64,000 bases of DNA, from contig NZ_JAMXWN010000007.1 in NCBI RefSeq assembly GCF_024125425.1, positions 62,001-126,000 on the forward strand, written 5' to 3'. This DNA is from Sporolactobacillus kofuensis. Lineage in GTDB: Bacteria > Bacillota > Bacilli > Bacillales > Sporolactobacillaceae. Each line of letters starts with the position of its first letter. Position 1 is the stretch's first letter. Below the pieces are notes generated by a model. That model made no database searches, was not told the origin of the DNA, and saw nothing but the letters and a program-made list of their open reading frames with translations. Position numbers and translations under genes: made by a program. This document shows positions 8,065 through 17,390 of this stretch, piece by piece.

Positions 8065-9261
8065 ATGTCGCAACCCTATATGTTTGAAAAACCGCTTGGG
8101 CTTAGGGACACATTGCCTAAAGCACAACAAGAACTATCTCGATTAGAGATGATTTTCCAGCGTGAACTGATCTGCTGGGGTTATGATTTTATCAAAACAC
8201 CTGCTTTAGAATATGCGGAAACAGTTGGACGGGCCTCAGCAATCGCAGATCACCGTTTGTTTAAATTTTTGGATGCTGAAGGGCATCCCGTCGTTTTACG
8301 TCCGGATATGACGACACCGATCGCCAGAGTTGCCGCTTCAAGTCTTAGAAAAGAACCGCTCCCGCTTAGACTTGCTTATACAGCGGATCTTTACCGCAGT
8401 CAGCGCAAGGAAGGCGGTCATCCGAGTGAATTTGAACAAACAGGTGCGGAATTAATTGGTGATGCAACACCCTATGCTGATGTAGAAGTTATGTCGCTAA
8501 TGATGAGTTTACTTGAGAAGTCAGGATTGGAGTCCGTTCGTCTTGCTGTTGGTCACGTCGGATTCGTCAATGCGTTTTTTTATGATCTTGTTAAGGACAA
8601 TGCTCGTGTTGAAGAACTTAGAAACCTGCTTTATAACAAGAATGATGTTGGATTTCACGAATATGTTGACACATTGGGATTACCTGAGAAAGTGGCGAAT
8701 CAGCTCAATACTTTTGTCGACTCAAGAAGATTAACTAATGAGGAAACATTAGCATTTCTAAAATCTTTGGTAACAGGTGCATCAGCAACGGTGCAAGCTT
8801 ATTATAAAAATATTATCGAACTCATTCATCTACTCAAGCTTGAACGTCTTGATGAAAAGATTGATTTGGATATTACATTGGTTCCGCATCTCAACTATTA
8901 TACAGGATTTGTCTTTCAAGGGTTTGGCGGCAATCTCGGATTCCCAGTTGCCAGTGGTGGCCGTTATGATGATCTGCTGGCACAATTCAATCGACCCTGT
9001 CCGGCTACCGGGTTTGGTATTCGTCTCGATCGTTTAATGAGCGCAATTAAGGTGTCGACCGATCGGAGTACGCAAAAGAAAAGAGCGGTGATTTATGATC
9101 GTGAAAATGTTGGAAAAGCGATGCAGTTTGCTGCTGAAGAGAGAGAAAAGGGTCACGCAGTTGTACTCCAGCATGCGGACGGAATAGATAATCTTGAAAC
9201 CTTTAGAGAACAATTTGATGCGGTCAATTATTTTCTTGAGAGAACGGAGACAGAAGAATGA
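8065..9261 (+). CDS. hisZ: ATP phosphoribosyltransferase regulatory subunit HisZ
   Basis: A 398-residue histidyl-tRNA-synthetase-like protein with class II fold motifs ([24 protein letters not shown]). It is shorter than HisRS and lacks the anticodon-binding domain. HisZ pairs with short-form HisG to make the active, histidine-sensitive first enzyme of histidine synthesis. AGAAGGAG precedes the ATG. It is first in an eight-gene operon and overlaps hisG by 4 nt (ATGA). Confidence 0.96.
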   Translation: MSQPYMFEKPLGLRDTLPKAQQELSRLEMIFQRELICWGYDFIKTPALEYAETVGRASAIADHRLFKFLDAEGHPVVLRPDMTTPIARVAASSLRKEPLPLRLAYTADLYRSQRKEGGHPSEFEQTGAELIGDATPYADVEVMSLMMSLLEKSGLESVRLAVGHVGFVNAFFYDLVKDNARVEELRNLLYNKNDVGFHEYVDTLGLPEKVANQLNTFVDSRRLTNEETLAFLKSLVTGASATVQAYYKNIIELIHLLKLERLDEKIDLDITLVPHLNYYTGFVFQGFGGNLGFPVASGGRYDDLLAQFNRPCPATGFGIRLDRLMSAIKVSTDRSTQKKRAVIYDRENVGKAMQFAAEEREKGHAVVLQHADGIDNLETFREQFDAVNYFLERTETEE

Positions 9262-9908
9262 ATAAATCGGTCATTACAATTGCTATGCCAAAAGGGCGCA
9301 TTTTCGGCGATGCATGTCGGTTATTAAGAAATGCGGGCTTTCGGCTTCCAGAAACGTTTGAAACAACGCGTAAATTAATTCTCGACTTGAAGACCGAACC
9401 GTTTCGTTTTATTTTGGCAAAACCTGTGGATGTTCCTACCTATGTGGAGTATGGTGCGGCGGATCTTGGAATCGCCGGTAAAGATGTATTACTTGAAAGC
9501 GGAAGAGATGTTTATGAGATGGTTGATCTAGGCATTAGCAAATGCCATATGGCTGTCGCAGGATTGCCTGAACACCAAAGTCGTAATCCTTTTCTCAAGA
9601 TTGCTACCAAATATCCAAACATTGCCTCCGACTTTTATCGTCGACGTGGAGAGCAAGTTGATTTAATTGCACTGAATGGGTCAATCGAATTGGCACCGAT
9701 TGTCGGACTCGCCGATGCAATTGTCGACATTGTTTCCTCAGGACAGACGTTGAGAGAAAATGGACTTGTGGAATATGACAGGCTACTTGATATCAGTTCA
9801 AGGCTGATTGTGAATCCGGTAAGTTACAGGCAGAAAAAAACACAGATAGACCAAATTGTTGAAAAGATGATCAAAGCGACGGAGGGGACCAAGGTTGGAA
9901 TGGATTAA
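9258..9908 (+). CDS. hisG: ATP phosphoribosyltransferase catalytic subunit, short form
   Basis: 216 residues: the short HisG form, without the C-terminal regulatory domain, which requires HisZ. Visible motifs are IAMPKGRIF at the N-terminus and the PRPP-binding stretch [14 protein letters not shown]. It condenses ATP with PRPP in the first committed step of histidine synthesis. It is coupled to hisZ by an ATGA overlap, and its end overlaps the hisD start. Confidence 0.97.
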   Translation: MNKSVITIAMPKGRIFGDACRLLRNAGFRLPETFETTRKLILDLKTEPFRFILAKPVDVPTYVEYGAADLGIAGKDVLLESGRDVYEMVDLGISKCHMAVAGLPEHQSRNPFLKIATKYPNIASDFYRRRGEQVDLIALNGSIELAPIVGLADAIVDIVSSGQTLRENGLVEYDRLLDISSRLIVNPVSYRQKKTQIDQIVEKMIKATEGTKVGMD

Positions 9909-11178
9909 AGATGGGAATCTGGACTTTCTAAAGAAAAGAAAAGTAGAAGCGAAAGAAGAAGCGCAAAAATCAGTCGCATCAATTATTTCCAATGTAAAAA
10001 CCAACGGAGATGCAGCGTTAAAAGCCTATACAAAACAATTTGATGGCATTGAGCTTGGATCTCTGCGTGTATCGAAAGAAGAAATGCGTGAGGCAGTTGA
10101 ACGTGTACCGGTTGCGGTTCGAAAAGCGATTCAACAAGCCGCGCAAAATATTCGTGACTTTCATGAGAAACAAATGCCGGCTTCGTGGACTGAGCAAGTG
10201 GAACATGGTGTCGTTCTCGGTCAAAAGGTTACAGCACTTGATTCTGTCGGTGTTTATGTGCCCGGTGGAACAGCCTGTTACCCTTCGTCGGTATTGATGG
10301 GAGCAATTCCGGCACTCGTCGCCGGTGTCAAGCGAGTCGTACTCGTGTCCCCACCTCAGAAAAATGGCTTAATTGCTGATGGTGTCTTAGCAGCCGCACA
10401 GGAAATTGGTATCCACGAGATTTATCAAGTTGGCGGTGCCCAAGCGATTGCCGCATTGGCCTATGGTACCGAGTCCATTCAGCCGGTCGACAAAATCGTT
10501 GGACCAGGAAACCTCTATGTTATGCTCGCAAAGAAACATGTCTTTGGTGATGTTGCCATAGACAGTCTTGCCGGACCAAGTGAAATCGCAATTGTGGCGG
10601 ATGAAACGGCAAATGCTGCATGGATCGCTGCAGATCTCTTGTCACAGGCAGAACATGATCGGCTCTCAATGCCGGTACTTGTGACGACTTCTCAGCAATT
10701 TGGAGAACTTGTCGAACAAGAAGTAAACAAACAGCTTCAAGAGTTACCTCGAGAAGAGATCGCGTCTGCATCTGTGAACGATCAGGGTAAACTTGTATTA
10801 GTGGCAGATCTTCAAGAGGCGGCAAATGTTATTAATCAAATTGCACCTGAACACTTGGAACTAGCCACAGTTGATCCACATGCTGTTCTTCCTATGATTC
10901 ATCACGCAGGTGCAATCTTTTTAGGAAAATACAGTTCAGAACCAGTGGGCGACTACTTTGCTGGCCCAAACCATATTATTCCGACAAATGGATCGGCACG
11001 TTATGCAAGTCCACTTGGTGTTGAAAGTTTTGTGAAACGCTCAAGCATTATTGAATATAGCAATGAAGCACTTCAGATCAATGGACAAGCGATCGCCGCG
11101 TTTGCTCGATTTGAAGGACTTGAGGGCCATGCCCGTGCGGTTGAAAAAAGATTGAAAGGTGCGGTTATTCATGGGTGA
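9895..11178 (+). CDS. hisD: histidinol dehydrogenase
   Basis: A 427-residue zinc- and NAD-dependent enzyme oxidising histidinol to histidine. It shows the family signatures [27 protein letters not shown] and IAGPSE-type substrate-site stretches, and HAGAIFLG...GPNHIIPT toward the C-terminus. The start is a TTG at 9895 with GGAGG 8 nt upstream; it lies inside the end of hisG. The end overlaps hisB by 8 nt. No frameshift or missing motif was seen. Confidence 0.97.
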   Translation: MEWIKDGNLDFLKKRKVEAKEEAQKSVASIISNVKTNGDAALKAYTKQFDGIELGSLRVSKEEMREAVERVPVAVRKAIQQAAQNIRDFHEKQMPASWTEQVEHGVVLGQKVTALDSVGVYVPGGTACYPSSVLMGAIPALVAGVKRVVLVSPPQKNGLIADGVLAAAQEIGIHEIYQVGGAQAIAALAYGTESIQPVDKIVGPGNLYVMLAKKHVFGDVAIDSLAGPSEIAIVADETANAAWIAADLLSQAEHDRLSMPVLVTTSQQFGELVEQEVNKQLQELPREEIASASVNDQGKLVLVADLQEAANVINQIAPEHLELATVDPHAVLPMIHHAGAIFLGKYSSEPVGDYFAGPNHIIPTNGSARYASPLGVESFVKRSSIIEYSNEALQINGQAIAAFARFEGLEGHARAVEKRLKGAVIHG

Positions 11179-11764
11179 GCGAATCGGATCTGTGGCACGT
11201 GATACTTTTGAGACGCAAATAAAATTAAAACTTGCGATTGATGGAGACGGTACATCAAATCTGGAAACAGGTGTACCATTCTTAACTCATATGCTGACTT
11301 TATTTGCCAAGCACGGTTTGTTCAACCTGGATGTTCATGCACAGGGTGATACGGATGTGGATGATCATCATACGACTGAAGATATTGGCATCTGTCTTGG
11401 CAAAGCAATTCGTCAGGCTGTCGGGGATAAGAAGGGGATTAATCGCTATGGCTATGCAGTCGTTCCAATGGATGAGGCACTTTCAGAAGTTGCCATTGAT
11501 CTGAGTGGGCGTCCTTACTTCGTATTTAATGGACAATTTCCTTCCCAAAAGGTGGGGACATTTGATACCGAACTCGTGAAAGAGTTTTTGGATAAATTAT
11601 GTATTGAAGCGCAAATGAATCTGCATGTAACGATTCGCTATGGAGAAAATACACACCACATGATTGAATCGATATTCAAAGCTCTCGGCCGTGCCCTTGA
11701 CGCGGCGACAGTTCAAAATCCAAGAATTCAAGGGGTTCTGTCAACGAAGGGAACATTAGGATGA
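11171..11764 (+). CDS. hisB: imidazoleglycerol-phosphate dehydratase
   Basis: 197 residues, the monofunctional form with no phosphatase domain. The metal-binding His clusters are visible ([12 protein letters not shown] and [18 protein letters not shown]). It dehydrates IGP to imidazole acetol-phosphate. I chose the ATG at 11171, 9 nt after GAAAGGTG; an in-frame upstream start at 11159 would lie in that ribosome binding site. It overlaps hisD (8 nt) and hisH (ATGA). Confidence 0.96.
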   Translation: MGERIGSVARDTFETQIKLKLAIDGDGTSNLETGVPFLTHMLTLFAKHGLFNLDVHAQGDTDVDDHHTTEDIGICLGKAIRQAVGDKKGINRYGYAVVPMDEALSEVAIDLSGRPYFVFNGQFPSQKVGTFDTELVKEFLDKLCIEAQMNLHVTIRYGENTHHMIESIFKALGRALDAATVQNPRIQGVLSTKGTLG

Positions 11765-12414
11765 TCGGAATTGTGGACTATGGTATGGGCAACTTGTATA
11801 GTCTCAGCCAAGCGTTAAATAGGCTTGAACAATCCTATTTGATCAGCGATGAGCCAAGCGAGTTGGATAAAACCGACGGATTAATTCTTCCTGGCGTTGG
11901 TGCCTTTAAGGACGCTATGGCACTCCTTAATCAGAAGCAGCTGACCGCTTATATCAGAAATTATGCGCAAACAAAGCCACTGCTTGGTATTTGTCTTGGG
12001 ATGCAGTTATTATTTGATGAAAGTGAAGAAGGCATGCTGACCAAAGGGTTAGCACTGATCCCGGGTCGGATTGTCCGCTTTTCAGGTATTTCGGATCAAG
12101 ACGAGCGCTATAAGGTTCCGCATATGGGCTGGAATACACTAGAATTCAGTAAGCCAGATTCGGTCTTACTCAAGGGACTTAAGCCGGATTACGCATACTT
12201 TGTTCACTCTTACTATGCGGATCTCAAAGAACAAGACTCATTAATTGCTTCAGCCGATTATTATGGAAAAGTTCCGGCTGTTGTTGGCAAAAATCATGTG
12301 TTTGGTACGCAATTTCATCCGGAGAAGAGTGGGGCGTTTGGTCAATCTCTTTTAGAAAATTATTTGCACTATGTGAATACAACACTCAATTCATGCGAAA
12401 AGGAGGAAGGCTGA
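11761..12414 (+). CDS. hisH: imidazole glycerol phosphate synthase, glutaminase subunit
   Basis: A 217-residue class I glutamine amidotransferase. The nucleophile cysteine is in [12 protein letters not shown] and the His/Glu of the triad in QFHPEKSG. It releases ammonia from glutamine and channels it to HisF. It is coupled to hisB (ATGA) and to hisA (TGATG). Confidence 0.97.
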   Translation: MIGIVDYGMGNLYSLSQALNRLEQSYLISDEPSELDKTDGLILPGVGAFKDAMALLNQKQLTAYIRNYAQTKPLLGICLGMQLLFDESEEGMLTKGLALIPGRIVRFSGISDQDERYKVPHMGWNTLEFSKPDSVLLKGLKPDYAYFVHSYYADLKEQDSLIASADYYGKVPAVVGKNHVFGTQFHPEKSGAFGQSLLENYLHYVNTTLNSCEKEEG

Positions 12415-13136
12415 TGTTCACAGTCTATCCGGCGATTGATTTGATCGATGGCAAATGCGTTCGCCTATTTCAGGGAGATTATGATCAATCAACAGTGTAT
12501 GGGGATGCACCTATCGATATTGCCCGATCCTTTTATGATCAAGGTGCCGAATGGATTCATGTTGTTGACTTAGACGGGGCGAAGGCAGGATATCCGATCA
12601 ATCAACAGTTAATTGCCCAAATGGCTAAAGAGGTGCCGATTAATATTGAGGTGGGCGGAGGTATTCGCTCAATGGAAACGATTGAAAATTATTTAAGTCA
12701 AGGTGTGAAGCGCGTAATCCTTGGTAGTTCAGCCATCAGTGATCCGGAATTTTGCCGAAGTGCGCTTCAACGGTATTCGGATTCCATTGCCATTGGCCTT
12801 GATGTTAAAAATGGCAAAGTGGCCGTACGCGGATGGCTTGAAGTTTCCGATTTACGTGCAGCGGATCTTGCGAAACAATTAATTTTAGAAGGCGCCGAAC
12901 AGTTTATTTTTACGGATATATCCAGAGATGGTGCGCTTCAAGGAGCAAACGTCTCAGCAGCTGAACAATTAGCAAGAGAAATTGGTAAACCGGTTGTTGT
13001 ATCAGGAGGGGTTACGACATTAAATGAAGTGAAACAGTTGATTGATAATCAACTCTTGAGTGGCGCAATCATCGGAAAAGCACTGTATACAAAACAAATC
13101 TCATTACCGGATGTGATCAAGGCGGTGAAGAGCTGA
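12414..13136 (+). CDS. hisA: ProFAR isomerase (HisA)
   Basis: A 240-residue (beta/alpha)8 barrel with the N-terminal [19 protein letters not shown] catalytic Asp motif and phosphate-binding loops EVGGGIRS and VVSGGV. It isomerises ProFAR to PRFAR. The start is the ATG at 12414 overlapping the hisH stop (TGATG), with AAAGGAGG just upstream. An in-frame ATG at 12393 is upstream of the ribosome binding site and unlikely. Confidence 0.96.
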   Translation: MFTVYPAIDLIDGKCVRLFQGDYDQSTVYGDAPIDIARSFYDQGAEWIHVVDLDGAKAGYPINQQLIAQMAKEVPINIEVGGGIRSMETIENYLSQGVKRVILGSSAISDPEFCRSALQRYSDSIAIGLDVKNGKVAVRGWLEVSDLRAADLAKQLILEGAEQFIFTDISRDGALQGANVSAAEQLAREIGKPVVVSGGVTTLNEVKQLIDNQLLSGAIIGKALYTKQISLPDVIKAVKS

Positions 13137-13894
13137 TGCTGGCGAAGAGAATTATTCCCTGTCTCGATGTGAAAGACGGACGTGTTGTAAAAGGAAAACA
13201 GTTTGTTCACTTGCGGGATGCCGGAGATCCGGTAGAACTTGCGATGTATTATAATGCCGAAGGTGCTGATGAATTGGTTTTTTTAGACATTTCAGCTTCT
13301 AACGAAGGCAGAAAAACGATGGTCGAAGTTGTTAAGCAAGTCGCAGCCAAACTCAACATTCCTTTTACCGTTGGCGGAGGAATCCGATCTTTAGAAGATA
13401 TCAAGACCTTACTCCGTGCGGGTGCCGACAAAATTTCACTGAATAGTTCTGCTGTGGCACGTCCTGAATTGATCAAAGAAGGTGCTGATTATTTCGGATG
13501 TCAATGCATTGTTTGTGCTATTGATGCGAAATGGAACCCAGAAACAGGTACATATAAAGTATTTACGCATGGCGGTCAGAAGGAAACGTCTTTAAATGCG
13601 ATTGAGTGGGCGAAGAAGGCAGTTGCACTTGGAGCGGGAGAGATTTTGCTCACCAGTATGGACCAAGATGGGGAGAAAAAGGGTTTTGAATTGAATCTGA
13701 CGAGTAAGATCAGCGAGGCAGTCGATGTTCCGGTTATTGCTTCAGGCGGTGCAGGAAGCGCAGCTGATTTTCTTGATGCATTCGAGCAAGGAAAAGCGGA
13801 TGCCGCACTTGCGGCCTCAATTTTTCATTATAAAGAAACATCTGTAGCAAATGTTAAGTCGTTTTTAAAACAAAAGGGAGTGGCAATACGATGA
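13136..13894 (+). CDS. hisF: imidazole glycerol phosphate synthase, cyclase subunit
   Basis: A 252-residue (beta/alpha)8 barrel with [16 protein letters not shown] (first catalytic Asp), FTVGGGIRS, and LLTSMDQDG (second catalytic Asp). It joins PRFAR and HisH-derived ammonia to give IGP and AICAR. TGATG coupling to hisA and ATGA coupling to hisI show a tightly translated operon. Confidence 0.97.
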   Translation: MLAKRIIPCLDVKDGRVVKGKQFVHLRDAGDPVELAMYYNAEGADELVFLDISASNEGRKTMVEVVKQVAAKLNIPFTVGGGIRSLEDIKTLLRAGADKISLNSSAVARPELIKEGADYFGCQCIVCAIDAKWNPETGTYKVFTHGGQKETSLNAIEWAKKAVALGAGEILLTSMDQDGEKKGFELNLTSKISEAVDVPVIASGGAGSAADFLDAFEQGKADAALAASIFHYKETSVANVKSFLKQKGVAIR

Positions 13895-14562
13895 ATATTG
13901 ATGCACTAAAATTTGATGAAAAAGGTCTTATCCCAGCAATCGTACAAGATGCACAAAGTAAAGAAATTCTGATGATGGCTTATATGAACAAAGAATCCAT
14001 CGAAAAATCATTAGAGAGCGGCGAAACATGGTTTTTCAGTCGATCACGTCAGGAACTTTGGCACAAAGGTGCTACATCAGGAAATGTACAAAAGATCGTA
14101 GATTGGGCTATTGATTGTGATTCGGATACATTATTGGTCAAAGTTGACCCGGCAGGACCGGCTTGTCATACTGGAAAATACAGCTGTTTTGTTCCCGAGA
14201 AAAGTGATAAACAAGAGGCTGTAGCTGCAGGAGCAGATCGCTATGAGATTCTTGCTGAATTGGAGCATGTGATCGCAAAGCGCGAAGCAGAGCGTCCGGA
14301 AGGTACTTATACCACTTATTTATTCAATGAAGGCATTGATAAAATTCTAAAGAAAATCGGCGAGGAGACTTCAGAAGTCATTATTGCCGCCAAGAATCGT
14401 TCTGTAGCTGAATTAGAATGGGAAGTGTCCGATGTAATCTACCATACACTGGTGATGTTGCGTGAACAGAAGGTTGGATTTGATCGGGTACTCAAGGTTC
14501 TAGAGAAGAGACACCGGGACAAAAGTGAATTTCAACGTGAAAAAGCTAAGGACGTTGAATGA
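13891..14562 (+). CDS. hisI: bifunctional phosphoribosyl-AMP cyclohydrolase / phosphoribosyl-ATP pyrophosphatase
   Basis: 223 residues with two domains. An N-terminal HisI cyclohydrolase (about 1-110) has the Zn/Mg ligand region DCDSDTLLV and [11 protein letters not shown]-terminal HisE pyrophosphohydrolase (about 120-205) has the Glu-rich helices [14 protein letters not shown] and [13 protein letters not shown]. It performs steps 2 and 3 of the pathway. It is last in the operon and is followed by a terminator. hisC and a histidinol-phosphatase are not in this operon. Confidence 0.97.
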   Translation: MNIDALKFDEKGLIPAIVQDAQSKEILMMAYMNKESIEKSLESGETWFFSRSRQELWHKGATSGNVQKIVDWAIDCDSDTLLVKVDPAGPACHTGKYSCFVPEKSDKQEAVAAGADRYEILAELEHVIAKREAERPEGTYTTYLFNEGIDKILKKIGEETSEVIIAAKNRSVAELEWEVSDVIYHTLVMLREQKVGFDRVLKVLEKRHRDKSEFQREKAKDVE

Positions 14563-14616
14563 TTTTTAACTTAAGAACGGACTTAAAAAATGTTTGAGTC
14601 ATGACTAACCAATAGC

Positions 14617-14650
14617 AAAACTCGGGAGCTTGATGCGCTCGAGTTTTTTG
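14617..14650 (+). terminator. his operon terminator
   Basis: AAAACTC and GAGC pair with GCTC and GAGTTTT across a short loop with a 2-nt bulge, followed by a T-tract. Confidence 0.85.
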
Positions 14651-14715
14651 TATGATTGCGAAGTGTTTACTCAATACTGACTAGAGAAGGGAAAATGTTC
14701 GAATAAGGAGCGTTC

Positions 14716-15309
14716 ATGGTGCGCCTAGTTCTCATTGTTTCAGGAGTGATCCTATGCCTCCTCGTTATAGTCATGATTGCGGTATTAAGAAGCGTACTCA
14801 CCTTACGTATCCATTGCCTTATTGGCATGCATCAGATCGAGATCAAAGCAGAACTATATCTGTGGCGAAAACGGATTTGGACGTTCCCACTTAAGCTACA
14901 CGAAAGGAAGAAAAAGAAAAGTCATTCACGACAACATGCCGATAAGAACCAATCTGATGATGTTAAGGAGCGTGTTGAGCATTGGTCGGAGAAAGCTAAG
15001 AGGATGGTGAACGCTCTTCAACAGCTTCCTATTCGCGAAAAGATTAAGGTAAGTCAAATGAGCTGGGTGACAACGTGCGGATCTGGTGATGCTGCGGAAA
15101 CCGCATTGCTCTGTGGTGTAATTTGGTCATTGAAAAGCTCCATCATTCCTTGGATTGCTCCGATTAGCTCTGATCACCCAAGAATAAATGTCATTCCACG
15201 GTTTCAAGGAAAATGTTTGTACTCCAGTTTGTCATGCATGTTTCAGATAAGGATCGGAGACGCTATAGTTATGATTAAGAAAATCAGGCACCAGTTGAAA
15301 GAAGGTTAA
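14716..15309 (+). CDS. ytfI: DUF2953 membrane-anchored protein YtfI
   Basis: 197 residues with an N-terminal hydrophobic segment (about 2-26) and a basic KKKK stretch near residue 65, a layout typical of DUF2953 proteins. Its partner, 4 nt downstream, is ytfJ, as in B. subtilis. AAGGAG precedes the ATG. The biochemical function is unknown. The pairing with a sporulation protein suggests a spore-related role (inference). Confidence 0.85.
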   Translation: MVRLVLIVSGVILCLLVIVMIAVLRSVLTLRIHCLIGMHQIEIKAELYLWRKRIWTFPLKLHERKKKKSHSRQHADKNQSDDVKERVEHWSEKAKRMVNALQQLPIREKIKVSQMSWVTTCGSGDAAETALLCGVIWSLKSSIIPWIAPISSDHPRINVIPRFQGKCLYSSLSCMFQIRIGDAIVMIKKIRHQLKEG

Positions 15310-15313
15310 GCAT

Positions 15314-15778
15314 ATGGCAGATCATCCGATTCAGGGATTGATGAAGACCGCTCTGGAAAGCCTTCAATCCATGGTGGATGTAGGGACGATTGTCGGAGAT
15401 CCTATTGAAACTGACGACGGACATACAATTATTACCTTATCAAAAGTGGGATTTGGTTTTGTTGCCGGCGGAAGTGAATTTAATACGAAAAATGAAAACT
15501 CAGATGAAGATCCTGCTGAAGAGGCGGAAGCCTATCTTCCCTTTGGCGGAGGAACAGGTGGAGGAGTATCCATCACACCCATTGCTTTTCTGATTATCGG
15601 ACGTGAAGGTGTCAAAACGATCCATCTGGATAACAACACGCACCTCTACGAACGACTCATTGATCTTGCACCGCAGACCATTGAAAAAATTAAAGAACTA
15701 TTAGAAAGTGGCGGGGGATCCAGTAGCAACCAAAAAAGGAAAAAACGTCGTGGTGATTGGCAGGAAGAAGAGTTTTGA
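15314..15778 (+). CDS. ytfJ: GerW family sporulation protein YtfJ
   Basis: 154 residues with the YtfJ/GerW signature: an N-terminal MKTALESLQSMVDVGTIVGDP stretch, a Gly-rich PFGGGTGGGVSITPIAFLII block at about residue 75-95, and a basic Lys/Arg tail (KKRRGDW). YtfJ is a forespore-expressed protein needed for normal L-alanine germination in Bacillus. GAAGG overlaps the end of ytfI, suggesting one transcription unit ended by the hairpin that follows. Confidence 0.93.
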   Translation: MADHPIQGLMKTALESLQSMVDVGTIVGDPIETDDGHTIITLSKVGFGFVAGGSEFNTKNENSDEDPAEEAEAYLPFGGGTGGGVSITPIAFLIIGREGVKTIHLDNNTHLYERLIDLAPQTIEKIKELLESGGGSSSNQKRKKRRGDWQEEEF

Positions 15779-15780
15779 GC

Positions 15781-15814
15781 AATCGGAAGGGCAATACGCC
15801 CCTCCGATTTTTTT
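15781..15814 (+). terminator. ytfIJ terminator
   Basis: AATCGGAAGGG pairs with CCCCTCCGATT with one mismatch, loop CAATACG, followed by a run of T. Confidence 0.88.
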
Positions 15815-15834
15815 ACGATAAAAGATAAGCGGAA

Positions 15835-15953
15835 GTGAGCATAAGCCCGCCTTCGCCGTTACTAGAGACTTGACGAGCAAGTGGGAACCATCAGATGATG
15901 GATTGACTGTTTTGGCCCACAGATCGCCAGCGGTAAGCGAACATTCGAAGCAT
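15835..15953 (+). repeat. degenerate copy of the dispersed intergenic element (copy 3)
   Basis: Similar block order to copy 7 but with much sequence change: GTGAGC, then GACGAGCAAGTGGGAACC, GGCCCACAGATCGCC, GCGGTAAGCGAAC and ATTCGAAG. A GGATTCGGCGGTTTT tail follows at the usual distance. It fills the gap between the ytfJ terminator and the next promoter. Confidence 0.5.
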
Positions 15954-16109
15954 GAATGAGAATGAGGATTCGGCGGTTTTAATCGAGTATTTTTCGTAAT
16001 TAATTTTTTATTTTTTTAACCCATTTAGAAATATATTTTGAAACATGTATCGGCTAAATCTCGTACTATCTTTTGGGACTTTCTCACAGTGTTCACTTTT
16101 TTGTGACAA

Positions 16110-16138
16110 TTGCCCTAAACATAGAATTAAGCTATAGT
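16110..16138 (+). promoter_or_regulatory. possible promoter upstream of a 62-codon ORF
   Basis: TTGCCC (16110-16115), a 17-nt spacer and TATAGT (16133-16138). The predicted start site falls at the Shine-Dalgarno of the small ORF at 16160, so the leader would be very short. It may instead read through to ytxK. Confidence 0.45.
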
Positions 16139-16159
16139 GAAGAAAGGAGTGAGTGAAGT

Positions 16160-16348
16160 ATGAGAAGATTTGAATGCACATCAAACAGCAGATTATTATA
16201 TCCTGCACAGGTATTCGTTTTTACGTATATGGGTATTCTGAACTTGTTTATGTCCAATCATCTACATGGCGATCCTATCAAAACATACATAAATTCACAT
16301 ACATTTCTCATAAATTATGAAAACGAGCAGGTAATCTTATCAGCTTAA
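16160..16348 (+). CDS. hypothetical 62-residue protein
   Basis: An ATG at 16160 with AAGGAGTG 9 nt upstream opens 62 codons. The product has no recognisable domain; residues 15-32 are moderately hydrophobic. It ends just before the promoter/cre region of ytxK-ackA. The ribosome binding site and the -10-like box argue for expression. The lack of any known family and the short length argue for caution. Confidence 0.35.
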   Translation: MRRFECTSNSRLLYPAQVFVFTYMGILNLFMSNHLHGDPIKTYINSHTFLINYENEQVILSA

Positions 16349-16351
16349 CTG

Positions 16352-16378
16352 TATAATAGACAATGTAAGCGCTTTACA
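16352..16378 (+). promoter_or_regulatory. -10 box and CcpA (cre-like) site of the ytxK-ackA unit
   Basis: TATAAT at 16352-16357 is followed by TGTAAGCGCTTTACA at 16364-16378. The latter is a near-palindrome one base off the catabolite-responsive element shape TGWNANCGNTNWCA. It would cover the transcription start. ackA is a classic CcpA target in Bacillus. No good -35 box is visible. Confidence 0.6.
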
Positions 16379-16393
16379 TTTGGAGGAATCGAT

Positions 16394-17368
16394 TTGCAGA
16401 CAACGACAGTCAGTGAGCTCTTTTCGATCATTGATCAAGCCACTCTATTTATCAGAAAACATCATGAAACAGACTATCTGAATGCGTTATGTAGCACTCT
16501 AGAAGGATTAGTACAAGATGAAATTAAGGATAAGGATTTAACGACGAAGCTAAGCCCTCTCCACGATCGCTATTATAGTCAGAAGATGACAGCTGAAGAT
16601 GTTCGAAGAGCCGTGCAGCTTGCCGCGTTAAAAGGAATGAAAGCATCTCCGCAGCCAAATCATGAAATGACTCCGGACACATTGGCGCTCCTGATGGGTC
16701 ATATGGTTGCAATGATGGCGGGAAATCACCCGTTTTCAGTTCTTGACCCGGCTGTTGGCATGGCGAACTTGTTAACGGCGATCATGAATCAAGCGAAAAC
16801 TGACGAGATTTTGGCTTATGGCATTGATGCAGACCCTTTATTACTCAGACTTGCTGCAGCAAACAGCAATTTACAGCAAAAGGAAATTCAGCTCTTTCAT
16901 CAAGATGGATTAAAACCGATCCTAACGGAATCTGTTGACTTTGTTGTTAGCGATATTCCTGTTGGTATTTATCCGGATCAAGCGGCAGCAGACACCTATA
17001 TACTAAAAGATGTTGTGGAAAAACCGCTGACACATTTTCTGTTTGTTGAACAAGGGTTACGTAAACTGAAGGATGGCGGCCATTTGCTCGCCTTGGTACC
17101 AAATCATCTGTTCTCAGATGATCAGAATCGCATTTTTCATCATTTCATTCAGAAGCACGCCACGATTCTTGCGTTGATCCAGCTTCCTGAAACACTTTTC
17201 AAAAATTCAGATCAAACGAAGAGCATTTTATTGATGCAGAAAAAATCCGGAACTACGACGCTTGCCAAGCAGGCACTTCTCGCGGAAATGCCTGATTTCT
17301 CAGATGAAGTAAAGATGCGTACGTTCATGCAGCAGTTAGATCATTGGTTTCTGCACCGATCGGTTTAA
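16394..17368 (+). CDS. ytxK: class I SAM-dependent methyltransferase-like protein YtxK
   Basis: 324 residues of an N6-adenine-methylase-like fold. A helical N-terminal part (about 1-95) precedes a SAM-binding motif LDPAVGMANLL at about 119. Where DNA methylases carry NPPY/F, it has SDIPVG, so classical DNA adenine methylation is doubtful. The start is a TTG at 16394 with GGAGGA 7 nt upstream. It lies immediately before ackA, as in B. subtilis, probably in one operon. The substrate is unknown. Confidence 0.88.
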   Translation: MQTTTVSELFSIIDQATLFIRKHHETDYLNALCSTLEGLVQDEIKDKDLTTKLSPLHDRYYSQKMTAEDVRRAVQLAALKGMKASPQPNHEMTPDTLALLMGHMVAMMAGNHPFSVLDPAVGMANLLTAIMNQAKTDEILAYGIDADPLLLRLAAANSNLQQKEIQLFHQDGLKPILTESVDFVVSDIPVGIYPDQAAADTYILKDVVEKPLTHFLFVEQGLRKLKDGGHLLALVPNHLFSDDQNRIFHHFIQKHATILALIQLPETLFKNSDQTKSILLMQKKSGTTTLAKQALLAEMPDFSDEVKMRTFMQQLDHWFLHRSV

Positions 17369-17390
17369 GAAGACGAGAGGGTGATCGACA

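Noticed and set aside
10520-10825. 101-codon minus-strand frame inside hisD
   Set aside because: A shadow of hisD codon bias; no start signal and no recognisable domain.
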